DNA from: a virus
DNA: 38,937 nucleotides
IMG/VR virus record: IMGVR_UViG_3300030098_002685
Location: 1-38,937 of that record
Strand: one strand, 5' to 3'
A model generated the notes under the pieces. It saw only the letters and a program-made list of their open reading frames with translations. It did not search any database and was not told the DNA's origin. Position numbers and translations under genes: made by a program. Numbering within the stretch: the stretch's first letter is position 1; each line of letters opens with the position of its first letter. This document shows, in pieces, positions 17,657-25,098 of this stretch.

Positions 17657-17681
17657 TGAGGGAGCCGTTAAGACTCCCTCA
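17657..17681. terminator. 8-bp GC-rich hairpin between head and tail genes
   Basis: TGAGGGAG (17657-17664) pairs perfectly with CTCCCTCA (17674-17681) around a 9-base loop, in the 52-bp gap between the head protein stop and tail tubular A start. On the transcribed (leftward) strand it is followed by ATTATTTTA, too weak a T-run for a strong terminator. It may be a partial attenuator or an RNA-processing site that raises capsid message over tail message. Confidence 0.6.
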
Positions 17682-17691
17682 CGTTTATATA

Positions 17692-18180
17692 TTAGTCAAT
17701 CACGTATACAAAATACCCTTTGATTGTTGCAGCAGCAGGTAATGTTCCATCATTAACTTGTGCAGTTAACACAACACCTTCTTGAGATTCAAAAAGATAT
17801 GTTTCGTGCGTTCCTACAGTCCCACCTGGATTAAATGCTACAGCAGATGAAACATCTACTCCATCATCTAAACCGTTAGGATCGGCAGATACACTAGCAC
17901 CATCATCATCTGTATATGCTATCCAACCAAGGTCCATTGTTCTACTTGATCCAAGTGCAGATGAATGTACTCGGCTCAAAGGAAGAATCAAACGAACTTT
18001 ACCAGCAGGTAGCTTAATTAAGTAAGCTAATGATGTAGCGTCACCAGCGTCAGATCCTTGAGTAAACTCAAAAAATCCTATTCTAAGGCGACCCATCCAT
18101 TCGTGTGACTCAGGAACTTTAGCAGGAACAGTTATGTATGATTCTGTGTACTGACTTGAGTATTCAGTTGTTACAGCCAT
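17692..18180 (-). CDS. Head-associated structural protein, unknown
   Basis: 162 residues directly after the capsid gene and before tail tubular A. The sequence alternates short strands with Gly/Asp/Ser turns and lacks long helices (LRIGFFEFTQ, KLPAGKVRLILPLSRV, ATIKGYFVYVID), so it is probably an all-beta protein. Position and fold suggest a decoration, head fibre or head-completion protein. Start ATG at 18180 has GGGAGAGA upstream. No family identified. Confidence 0.7.
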   Translation of the reverse strand: MAVTTEYSSQYTESYITVPAKVPESHEWMGRLRIGFFEFTQGSDAGDATSLAYLIKLPAGKVRLILPLSRVHSSALGSSRTMDLGWIAYTDDDGASVSADPNGLDDGVDVSSAVAFNPGGTVGTHETYLFESQEGVVLTAQVNDGTLPAAATIKGYFVYVID

Positions 18181-18195
18181 TTTCTATCTCTCCCT

Positions 18196-19101
18196 CTAAG
18201 TTGGATCACAAGCTATTTCAACAACTTTTTCATCTTCTATCCTGGTTGCACCTACAGATAGCTCACAGTAAATTTGTGTTGAATAGTTCTTGTCAGCACG
18301 TTCTGAAATTTTGACATTGACGTCTTGGCCCATTGCTAGACCAACAGCATTTCTGCTGAAGCAGTAAACTAATTGATCACTACTTGTATCAGTGCTTAAA
18401 CTTTCATAACGCACAAATTGAAAGCCCATGAAACGATTAACTCTACCTTGAACTAGAGCTTGCACATCTGTGAAATCTCTACTTGTAACAGTAGTTTCAG
18501 TCATTAGTTTCATAAGTTGTTTACCACTGGTAACGCAAAACAATGGCTCATCATCATCTATTGCATCAGCTGTTAAAAGAATATCTTTTGCAGCTAAGAG
18601 TTTACCAACAGTTAACCCTACATCGCCAGAACCAGAATCAAAAGTATGGTTATTAACCGCTACTTTTTGACCTGCTGGTAAAGCGACTGTGCTTGCAGCG
18701 TCATCCTCATCCATTGAATAAGCATTTCCACCAAAAGCACCATAAATGGCAGTATCAATTTGTCTGCCAGCAGCATATACAGCATTTTGGACATATGTAC
18801 CCTCAGGGTCTGCCAACATTTTTGCTCTATCTGCTGTGTCGATAAGATCAGCCCAAGTATAGTCCTCAAGCGTAATTCGCCTTCTACTATGGGGGGTTGA
18901 AATTAACGGTGTATCCGCATGACGTGAGGTCCTTCGTTGCATGGCTGTTGAGCCAATTCTATCGAAGTACCCTGCTTTGCCACGAAGAAAATCAGGATCA
19001 TCTCGCACTACACCACGCATACGAGATCCTTTCTGTTGTGAAAGCAGAATAAAGTTATCTTTAAACTGTTCCACAAAAGAGACTGGGATTTCAGTACTCA
19101 T
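18196..19101 (-). CDS. Major capsid protein
   Basis: 301 residues between scaffold and tail genes. Features of the podoviral HK97-fold coat group are present: an N-terminal helix (VSFVEQFKDNFILLSQQ), the long E-loop-like basic stretch (RRTSRHADTPLISTPHSRRRITLEDYTWADLID, residues 57-89), a P-domain helix region and the C-terminal ISERADKNYSTQIYCELSVGATRIEDEKVVEI, typical of marine podovirus coats. A good AGGAG ribosome site precedes ATG 19101. A structured leader lies upstream. Confidence 0.9.
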   Translation of the reverse strand: MSTEIPVSFVEQFKDNFILLSQQKGSRMRGVVRDDPDFLRGKAGYFDRIGSTAMQRRTSRHADTPLISTPHSRRRITLEDYTWADLIDTADRAKMLADPEGTYVQNAVYAAGRQIDTAIYGAFGGNAYSMDEDDAASTVALPAGQKVAVNNHTFDSGSGDVGLTVGKLLAAKDILLTADAIDDDEPLFCVTSGKQLMKLMTETTVTSRDFTDVQALVQGRVNRFMGFQFVRYESLSTDTSSDQLVYCFSRNAVGLAMGQDVNVKISERADKNYSTQIYCELSVGATRIEDEKVVEIACDPT

Positions 19102-19160
19102 TACTTTCTCCTAGTTAATAGACAAAATTAAGCGGTATAAGTAATCCAAAAAATTTTGGG

Positions 19161-19206
19161 CCTATCCTGGAAGCTAACGTGCTTCTGAAACGTACCTTGC
19201 GATAGG
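19161..19206 (-). promoter_or_regulatory. Structured leader element upstream of the capsid gene
   Basis: In the 145-bp non-coding gap 19102-19246, CCTATC (19161-19166) pairs with GATAGG (19201-19206) and encloses GAAGC/GCTTC (19170-19174 with 19181-19185). On the transcribed strand the inner loop contains ACGT, which is complementary to an ACGT just 5' of the inner hairpin, so a pseudoknot is possible. A near-palindrome CCAAAA-TT-TTTTGG follows. A 9-base direct repeat AAGTAATCC (19139-19147 and 19223-19231) brackets the element. It may regulate or process the capsid message. Confidence 0.45.
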
Positions 19207-19246
19207 GTCAGGGCTTTAGAAAAAGTAATCCTTACTATATTAATAC

Positions 19247-19417
19247 TTACTTTGAAGATGTTTTTCTAGTGTTTTTTTTAGTTTTCGGTTCATTCAATAG
19301 CCATTCGTAATATTTTTCTGCATTTTCTAGTATTCCAGTATTAGCAGTTGCCATATTACAAGCTAATCTTAACGATTCTAATCTAAAAAAATCTTTTCTT
19401 TCTGGATTATTCGACAT
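19247..19417 (-). CDS. 56-aa protein between scaffold and capsid
   Basis: ATG at 19417 overlaps the end of the scaffold gene by 11 bases and has AAGG nine bases upstream; TAA at 19249. Residues 4-43 are a likely helical hairpin (NPERKDFFRLESLRLA, then AEKYYEWLLNE), followed by a basic tail (KTKKNTRKTSSK). Small ORFs of this style sit next to the coat gene in related marine podoviruses as I remember them. Function unknown; it may be an assembly cofactor. Confidence 0.65.
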   Translation of the reverse strand: MSNNPERKDFFRLESLRLACNMATANTGILENAEKYYEWLLNEPKTKKNTRKTSSK

Positions 19418-20228
19418 TATCATAAGCCTTTTTGTATAACTGATTCATAACTTCAGCAGCTTGTTTATGATTAGGATGTTGTTTGTTCCAGTATGGATGT
19501 TCTTTATCGCCTTGTATTTTTTGTATTTCTGCTTTTGCATCTTCTCTAGTTGGTGCTGAATTAGACATTGTTCCCTCTCTGCTCGTTGGTGTTTCTGATA
19601 TTTGTGAACCTATTTGCGATAAACTTTTCATTAATCCTGGGTATTGTGCTGATGCTTGTTTTAACAACGCACCATCTTCTTTAGAAAAAAATTGAGATAA
19701 TGCTGTATCAACATTACCCATATTTTTATCATAATTAACTCCCCATTCTGTTCTGAGTTCTTTTGATGCTTTATCAGCAGACTCAGCTAATTGCCTTGCT
19801 TGTTCTTGTAGTTGTTGACTAAAGCCAGATTGAACATGATCCATCATACCGTTAGCTTGTTTTTTAGTTAAACCAAGTTCATGCGCTTTTTCTTTAAATG
19901 CTTTCACATTAGCATCATTAACAGCAGTTACACCTTCTAAACCTTCTACAGCTTTTGGTGCAAAATCATAACCATCTATAGTTTCTGGTCTGCCAATACG
20001 ATTATAAAACTTTGCTCTTGTTTCACCATCAGCATCATCTCCAGGTATTGTTACCATAGACCCAATTTTTTCTTTGGTATTAACATAAGACTTTGCTAAA
20101 TCTGCTGCTGTTTTAAAATCTTTTAAAGCGTTAATATCTTTTAATTCTGCTGGTAACATATCCTGCAAAGACTGTGGCTCACTTGCAGGTGTTGGTGTAG
20201 TATCGTCTACATTGCTTTCATCAGTCAT
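19407..20228 (-). CDS. Capsid assembly scaffolding protein
   Basis: 273 residues, acidic, Gln/Ala/Lys-rich and mostly helical, directly upstream of the capsid gene. Residues 17-60 (PQSLQDMLPAELKDINALKDFKTAADLAKSYVNTKEKIG) and the FYNRIGRPETIDGYDF block near 75-90 are characteristic of T7-like podoviral scaffolds. The C-terminus (EHPYWNKQHPNHKQAAEVMNQLYKKAY) is the usual coat-binding basic helix region. ATG overlaps the stop of the preceding gene by 8 bases, so translation is coupled. Confidence 0.9.
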   Translation of the reverse strand: MTDESNVDDTTPTPASEPQSLQDMLPAELKDINALKDFKTAADLAKSYVNTKEKIGSMVTIPGDDADGETRAKFYNRIGRPETIDGYDFAPKAVEGLEGVTAVNDANVKAFKEKAHELGLTKKQANGMMDHVQSGFSQQLQEQARQLAESADKASKELRTEWGVNYDKNMGNVDTALSQFFSKEDGALLKQASAQYPGLMKSLSQIGSQISETPTSREGTMSNSAPTREDAKAEIQKIQGDKEHPYWNKQHPNHKQAAEVMNQLYKKAYDNVE

Positions 20229-20460
20229 CGGTTAACCTTTCTGCTTCTGTTTCAATAGTGTTAGGATTTAAATTAGATAAATGTATCATTCGAAGATATA
20301 CGCTACGTTGGCCTTCATTGAACGCAGTTTTTCTATCTGAGTCTGGGTCAAAGGATAGCCGTTTACCGTATTGACGATACATTTCTTTCATCAACTCTTG
20401 TCCATCAGGAGTCGATAAAACCTTTTGATAAAGCTCCGCTACTTTTTTTAATGCAATCAT
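20221..20460 (-). CDS. Bbp19-like small virion protein
   Basis: 79 residues between portal and scaffold. The pattern VLSTPDGQELMKEMYRQYGKR...FNEGQRSVYLRMIHL resembles the Bbp19 phage structural family, where a short N-terminal helix pair precedes a conserved Glu-Gly-x-Arg motif (here residues 49-52). The start overlaps the portal stop as ATGA and its stop overlaps the scaffold start, so all three are co-translated. The role in the virion is unknown. Confidence 0.7.
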   Translation of the reverse strand: MIALKKVAELYQKVLSTPDGQELMKEMYRQYGKRLSFDPDSDRKTAFNEGQRSVYLRMIHLSNLNPNTIETEAERLTDD

Positions 20461-22082
20461 TCTCTAGTTAATTTATCTGCTCTTGCTAAACTTTCTATAA
20501 TCTGTGCTTGTTCCACGCCTTGTTGTTGTTGAGTTTGCGCTTGCTGTGCTTCAGCACGTGCATTTCTCATCTCTTCCATTTCATCAGGGGAACGTAATAT
20601 TGTTTCTGGTACATCTTGATTATCTGCCATAAACCTAGCAGCTTCTTCATGATTAATAATATCATAAACAGTTGGGTCAATTTGTGCTGCTTGCGCCAAG
20701 CTCTCATACAGTCTTTGTACAGAAAAGACCTCAGACATTCTTTCGGATCTAGCTAAAGGACCACTATACTTAACATCTATAGACTGACTGCTACCAAAAG
20801 CCTCTACAAGTTCTTCTGGCGCCTCTGGCAATGCACCGCCTCTTTCTAAAATACCAAAAACACGATCTATTAAAGGATTAAGAAACTCTGTTTCTAATCT
20901 TCCTAGAGTTGGGCCTAGTACTCTTTGCATAAGCTCAACACGTGTTCGTATTTCTTCTGCCGTCATTCTGTCAGAACGTGGCAGTTCTAATTGGTCAGCA
21001 AAGAAAGTTTTACGTATGCCTTCACGTAACTCTTGGAATTTAATACGGCCTATATCGGCACGGCCTCGGAACTCGTAAAACCACAGTGCATCTCTATCTC
21101 TAATAATGGTTCCTTTTCCTGGCCTTAAATCCACTTTGCCAATAACTCCATCATCTAGCACAAAGAACGGTGGGTCAATGAATTTTGCCCATGCATTTAA
21201 CTCTAATTCAGTTGACTTATTTAAAACCTTAATATCAGCCAATGCTGTATTGCCTGGACCTCTACCATAGACTTCACCACTATTACGGCTCCAGCGTGTT
21301 ACCATACTTGGCATTTCATTGTAACCGCTTTCTTCCACTATCTCTGCGCTAGTAATATCCACCCAACAAGAAGCATACTCCATATTCTTAGTATCTACTT
21401 TGTAAGGATCTCTGTCACCTCTAGGCAATATCCAATGCAAGAATGGAAACTTCTCATGGGGATTGCTCTCATGGGCATTTTGCATTTTTTCTGGTAACTC
21501 AAAATCAGGAAATCTTTTACGTATTTGTCGAGTAGTCCACGCATAAATATAACAACAGGCGTTAGCTCTACCCCAGTAATCTTCTTCAAAAACGTAACTT
21601 TCTATAGGATGTGTTACAAATTGTAACCCATTATATTTTTTTGGCCCTGGTGTTGGCTCACACATAATAGAAGCTGTACCAAAACCAGTAAGGTCAATAT
21701 AAAATTCATGAACAGCAGAATGAAAGTTAGACGCATTAATAGCGTTCCACATTCTTTTAGAGCTTTCTTGTAGCCATTGCCGTATTGCTGGTACTTTGTT
21801 TAACTCATCATTGTTAGCAATTTGTAAATCAAACCATCTAAAAGAACGACTAGTAAGCGTTCCTTGTAAATTTGCTGCTAAAACATCTAAAGCATGCATA
21901 GGTTCTGATGCAAACCTTTTAGTATGGGCTTTAGTTCCTGGAGTACGTACTGTTGTAATTGTTGCTTTTCTTGGTATTAAATGATCTGCTAATTCCTGCC
22001 AATGATCTTCCCAAGTGCGTCTATTGTTACGCAATGATTCAAATCTTTCAATTAGTTCTCTACCTGTATATTCTTGTGCCAT
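20457..22082 (-). CDS. Portal (head-tail connector) protein
   Basis: 541 residues, the usual length of the T7 gp8 connector family. Clear family blocks: ELIERFESLRNNRRTWEDHWQELADHLIPRKA at 9-40, LDVLAANLQGTLTSRSFRWFDL at 64-85, and DRMTAEEIRTRVELMQRVLGPTLGRLETEFLNPLIDRVFGIL near 364-405, the helical stem and crown. A Gln-rich C-terminus (QAQTQQQQGVEQAQ) follows. It forms the dodecameric ring through which DNA is packaged and ejected. AAGGGATATT precedes the ATG. Confidence 0.95.
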   Translation of the reverse strand: MAQEYTGRELIERFESLRNNRRTWEDHWQELADHLIPRKATITTVRTPGTKAHTKRFASEPMHALDVLAANLQGTLTSRSFRWFDLQIANNDELNKVPAIRQWLQESSKRMWNAINASNFHSAVHEFYIDLTGFGTASIMCEPTPGPKKYNGLQFVTHPIESYVFEEDYWGRANACCYIYAWTTRQIRKRFPDFELPEKMQNAHESNPHEKFPFLHWILPRGDRDPYKVDTKNMEYASCWVDITSAEIVEESGYNEMPSMVTRWSRNSGEVYGRGPGNTALADIKVLNKSTELELNAWAKFIDPPFFVLDDGVIGKVDLRPGKGTIIRDRDALWFYEFRGRADIGRIKFQELREGIRKTFFADQLELPRSDRMTAEEIRTRVELMQRVLGPTLGRLETEFLNPLIDRVFGILERGGALPEAPEELVEAFGSSQSIDVKYSGPLARSERMSEVFSVQRLYESLAQAAQIDPTVYDIINHEEAARFMADNQDVPETILRSPDEMEEMRNARAEAQQAQTQQQQGVEQAQIIESLARADKLTRE

Positions 22083-22094
22083 AATATCCCTTAA

Positions 22095-23540
22095 TTATTG
22101 TAATACGTCATAATCACCGACAGTCATTAATACTTCAGGTCGTCTTTGTGAATCACCTGGTAGTCTTGCATATTTTAATGACATAATACAATACCTAGTT
22201 GCATCCATAAGATCGTCTTTCTCTTTTACAATCTTTCCATCTTTGCGATGGTACATTCTAAACTCTTCCCACCAATCGGCAAGATGGTCTGCTATTCTTA
22301 TCCTATTTGTCTCCATTCTGTCCAGTAATTGTGTTACACCAGCTTCAACAGAGAAACCACCTTTTTCCCATTGAGCATGATCTTTTAACATACGAACGCC
22401 ATCTTGTCTCCATAGTTCTGATATAGGTTTACCAGATTGCCGATCATGTTTATGACCATCATGAGGCCACGCAATAGGAATCCACTCTCCTCTAGACCTT
22501 ACTGCTTTTGTATGTACCGCCAACTTCTCCCTGCTACGCCTATAACAGTCATAGATATACAATGTATCAGAATCACGATCAATCCTAGCAAAGACAGCAG
22601 CAATAGGATGATCCCAATCCCCAAAGTCAACAGCGCCAATGCAAGGCCAGTAAGATGGAAATCCAGATTTAAAATCTGATATTTTGAAAGTAATATCCTC
22701 TTCGTTAATTGGGTAAACACGACCACTTCCTAACATTGGTACACCAGCAGTACGAGCTTCCCTCTCATGTGCTGGATATTGTTCTAGTATCTTTTTCTTT
22801 TGTTCATCATCATAATGATCTGCATCATCTAACGTCATTTGAACATAATGTCTAGTTTTCTTACCACCTTCTGTTGGTTGCAAAAATCTTCTTACCACTT
22901 CTGACATACCTAGCAATGGTGTAAAGGTAATTAACACAGGGCCTTGACTAACATTCAATCTTGTTAAACCCTCTGTATAAATATCTATAGGAGGCTCTTC
23001 ATCATACCATTCTCCGTCTAATGTTTCCCCTTGCCACTTCTCACGACCTTTCTCATAAGACTTGAGCCAACAATACGATAAACCCCCTGACTCATGCCTG
23101 ACAGTAAAGTTGTCAACCAAGTCTGGAGTTCCCCTTGCGAGTTGGACAGCTTCAATGCAATCAAGAGGAACCATACCAGTACCATAGTTTCTCTTTTGAC
23201 CAAGCAACACCCTTTGCGGATTATCTCTTGTACTTTCACCTGTAACACCTGCTACCCACCATTTTGTTGGTTTATCAAAACGATATCCATCCCACCAATC
23301 AGGATATTGACCAGTCATATGCATAGCTACCTCTGCACCAGCACACCAAGTCTTTCCTACTTGGTTTGCAGCAATTAACATACGTTCTCGAAACTGCGAC
23401 CCAGAGTTATGAAAGTCTTTTTGTTTGGGATAAGGTTGATATAACTTTAATTTATTATAAAGATGGTATTGTTCTAACTCTTCTGTTATCTGAGCTAACT
23501 CAGCAATCTTTTCATCTCGTTCTTCATCTGTAATAGTCAT
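22095..23540 (-). CDS. terL: Terminase large subunit
   Basis: 481 residues. The ATPase Walker A is NQVGKT at 59-64 and Walker B is LDGEWYDEEP at 174-183. A coupling motif (PVLITFTPLLG) follows at 201-211. The nuclease domain shows Asp305 (IGAVDFG), Asp361 (AWPHDG) and Asp446 (KDDLMDATRY), the expected acidic triad of the RNase H-like fold. It translocates DNA into the procapsid and cuts the concatemer. The start overlaps the upstream gene as ATGA. The circular permutation suggested by the contig would fit headful cutting, but this is not proven. Confidence 0.95.
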   Translation of the reverse strand: MTITDEERDEKIAELAQITEELEQYHLYNKLKLYQPYPKQKDFHNSGSQFRERMLIAANQVGKTWCAGAEVAMHMTGQYPDWWDGYRFDKPTKWWVAGVTGESTRDNPQRVLLGQKRNYGTGMVPLDCIEAVQLARGTPDLVDNFTVRHESGGLSYCWLKSYEKGREKWQGETLDGEWYDEEPPIDIYTEGLTRLNVSQGPVLITFTPLLGMSEVVRRFLQPTEGGKKTRHYVQMTLDDADHYDDEQKKKILEQYPAHEREARTAGVPMLGSGRVYPINEEDITFKISDFKSGFPSYWPCIGAVDFGDWDHPIAAVFARIDRDSDTLYIYDCYRRSREKLAVHTKAVRSRGEWIPIAWPHDGHKHDRQSGKPISELWRQDGVRMLKDHAQWEKGGFSVEAGVTQLLDRMETNRIRIADHLADWWEEFRMYHRKDGKIVKEKDDLMDATRYCIMSLKYARLPGDSQRRPEVLMTVGDYDVLQ

Positions 23541-23992
23541 TTAAGATTCTTTGCAATCCACCTCATCAAGTGAGGATTATCTCTAATTACTTGTGTCATA
23601 TACGTTGCCATTACAGCAACAGCTCGTTCTTCTTCTTGGCCTTTGTCCTTCAACTGACCTATAGCCCATATAGCGTGAAATACCTCATGCAACAATGTGT
23701 CAACTAATGCTCCACCTGTCAAACGTGAATCTACACGAATTTGACTTTTAGTGTAAGTAAAATCTCCAAAACTGTCATTATCACCTGGAACAAAGAATAC
23801 CTTAATATCCATTGGACCAACCTTAATAATCATATCTGCGTTTTCTGAAACCATGACTTTATATATAATATATATACTAAGAGTGACTATACTGGCATAG
23901 ATTTCTTTTTTATACAATCGAATCAACGATTTGAGGATAGGTACCTCTGACTTTTTGTGACACCAGTGCCTAGTCATAGGCAAATCTGTCAC
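23537..23992 (-). CDS. Small HExxH zinc peptidase-like protein
   Basis: His102-Glu-Val-Phe-His106 in TLLHEVFHAIWAIGQL, with a following EEERAVAVMATYM helix (Glu120-122) that could supply the third zinc ligand, is the gluzincin/SprT-like pattern. This small protein recurs near terminase genes in marine phages. The start is uncertain: the longest frame begins with GTG at 23992 and would add a transmembrane segment (YASIVTLSIYIIYKV, residues 32-46), while Met47 (23854) or Met54 would give a soluble protein. None of these has a strong ribosome site. A role in head maturation, host attack or regulation is possible. Confidence 0.7.
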   Translation of the reverse strand: MTDLPMTRHWCHKKSEVPILKSLIRLYKKEIYASIVTLSIYIIYKVMVSENADMIIKVGPMDIKVFFVPGDNDSFGDFTYTKSQIRVDSRLTGGALVDTLLHEVFHAIWAIGQLKDKGQEEERAVAVMATYMTQVIRDNPHLMRWIAKNLK

Positions 23993-24028
23993 TCAGGTTT
24001 TTCAGAACAATGTATGTTGGGGTCTTTT

Positions 24029-24045
24029 ATTTTTAGCGACACTAT
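24029..24045 (-). promoter_or_regulatory. Copy A of the ATAGTGTYGCTAAAAA motif
   Basis: On the leftward strand this reads ATAGTGTCGCTAAAAAT. The same 16-base core occurs at 24652-24670 (opposite strand, exact core) and at 25079-25097 (same strand, one change), the two feet of the giant inverted repeat. Copy A is outside the repeat, beyond the small terminase gene. The context AGTAC-N(11-14)-motif-TAAAA is shared with the 25097 copy. It may be a protein-binding site, possibly for packaging or transcription. Confidence 0.5.
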
Positions 24046-24050
24046 GCCTT

Positions 24051-24065
24051 GGGGGTACTCCCCCC
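24051..24065 (+). terminator. G5/C5 hairpin followed by a T-rich run
   Basis: GGGGG (24051-24055), a 4-5 base loop and a run of six C (24060-24065) are followed on the + strand by TTTATTT. It would terminate rightward transcription. No rightward gene precedes it, so it may block antisense transcription or be a processing site in the leftward message between terS and the HExxH gene. Confidence 0.4.
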
Positions 24066-24128
24066 TTTATTTGTGGAATATTTCTTGCAATCACTCCGCT
24101 TCCGTAGGTTTTGTCTCTTGTTTACAGC

Positions 24129-24596
24129 CTAATGGACTGACTCCTCATTGTTTCCGATGTCGGTAGACTCGGATTTACTATCATCTAAGGTATTAGCCTG
24201 TTTATTTAGCCCTTCGATAAGCTCTTTAGCCCTGCTCTGAAGTGCTTTAATGTCACTAGGGGATTGGGCAGACATGTTCAAAACCCTTTCTACAGGGCGG
24301 TGTCCAGACCTATCTAGCAGGTCTTTGAGCGCATCGAACTGTACCTTTTCTGACCTTGCGTCTGTGGCTAACCTGACTAACCTATCGAGCAACTTTGGTG
24401 CTAGACCTGCAAAGGTATTGTGTGTCAATTCGTGTATTCTATCCAGTACATGTGTCTTGTTCAGTAATCTATTTGCTTCGACCGCAGCTGACTCTACAGC
24501 ATACCCTGCGTCGATTGCGGATTTCTGTTTTTGCCCACCGTTCTTCACATAGGCTTGTGCGAACTCTTCCTGCTTAGGTGTTAAAGTACGTGCCAT
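24129..24596 (-). CDS. terS: Terminase small subunit
   Basis: 155 residues. The N-terminus LTPKQEEFAQAYVKNGGQKQKSAIDAGYAVESAAVEANRLLNKTHVLDRIHEL (residues 5-57) is the Terminase_2-type DNA-binding helix-turn-helix, followed by an oligomerising helical middle and a Ser/Asp/Glu-rich tail. It should recognise the packaging site and load TerL. The gene is GC-richer than its surroundings: two sampled 60-bp blocks here are 47-50% GC, against 25-38% in blocks from the internal virion genes. It is the first gene of the late operon, preceded by the giant structured leader and a 7-bp hairpin. Confidence 0.9.
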   Translation of the reverse strand: MARTLTPKQEEFAQAYVKNGGQKQKSAIDAGYAVESAAVEANRLLNKTHVLDRIHELTHNTFAGLAPKLLDRLVRLATDARSEKVQFDALKDLLDRSGHRPVERVLNMSAQSPSDIKALQSRAKELIEGLNKQANTLDDSKSESTDIGNNEESVH

Positions 24597-24619
24597 ACTA
24601 TCATATCTTTCATTGTTGA

Positions 24620-24637
24620 ATATTCCTTACGGAATAT
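24620..24637 (-). promoter_or_regulatory. 7-bp hairpin with GUAA loop in the terS leader
   Basis: ATATTCC (24620-24626) pairs with GGAATAT (24631-24637). On the leftward strand the loop reads GTAA, i.e. a GNRA-type RNA tetraloop (GUAA); on the other strand it is TTAC. This supports formation in the leftward transcript, 24 bases before the terS start codon. It could protect the message end after processing or modulate terS translation. Confidence 0.5.
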
Positions 24638-24651
24638 ACTTTGGTTAGTTT

Positions 24652-25097
24652 ATAGTGTCGCTAAAAAAATATCAGCTACAGAATTTTTTGTCCACAATAC
24701 ATTTTCCCCCATCTTGCTAAGTACTCCCAAAAAGGTTTATCGGATATATGTTTCCCCCCTAACTTCCGACAGCACTCTTTTACAATGCTCTAATTTGATT
24801 CCAACTATGTAGTGATAAGATACCCTAACGATAGAGGCAAATATCCCCTAATGCAAGTTAACCTGTACCAGGAGGAGCTTCGCTCCTAACTTGCATCAGT
24901 TAATATTTCCCTCCACTTCGAAGGGTATCCTAATCACAACATAGTGTGGTCAAATTAGGATTGAAAAAGAGCACCGTCGAAAGAGGGCAGAATACATATA
25001 CCACGAGAAACCTTAGGTCATACTAAGCAAGGTGGGACAAAATGGTGAACAATAAAATCCTCTAGCTCATATTTTTTTATTTTTTTAGCAACACTAT
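24652..25097 (-). ncRNA. Giant rod-shaped structured element (446 nt imperfect inverted repeat)
   Basis: The two halves are complementary from end to end. Helices, outside to tip (left/right): 24652-24670/25079-25097; 24674-24678/25063-25067; 24680-24687/25054-25061; 24688-24695/25045-25052; 24700-24705/25039-25044; 24708-24718/25026-25036; 24720-24723/25021-25024; 24732-24738/25008-25014; 24745-24751/24994-25000; 24757-24760/24984-24987; 24763-24770/24976-24983; 24775-24781/24965-24971; 24783-24786/24960-24963; 24790-24798/24950-24958; 24805-24810/24939-24944; 24812-24816/24933-24937; 24819-24826/24922-24929; 24834-24844/24903-24913; 24851-24860/24887-24896. The tip holds CCTG-TAC-CAGG and AGGAGC-TTC-GCTCCT hairpins. 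I count about 148 pairs, broken by small bulges. The region has no gene. Four C-A mismatches become G-U on the leftward strand against one in the other sense, favouring leftward transcription as leader RNA or separate RNA. An origin or packaging site is the alternative. Confidence 0.6.
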
Positions 25098-25098
25098 T

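Noticed and set aside
24652-25097. Giant inverted repeat as terminal inverted repeats of a mobile element
   Set aside because: No transposase and no coding sequence inside; the arms meet in the middle, and no target-site duplication is seen.
24652-25097. Giant inverted repeat as a simple transcription terminator
   Set aside because: Far too long, and the strand-specific T-run expected after a compact GC-rich stem is absent.
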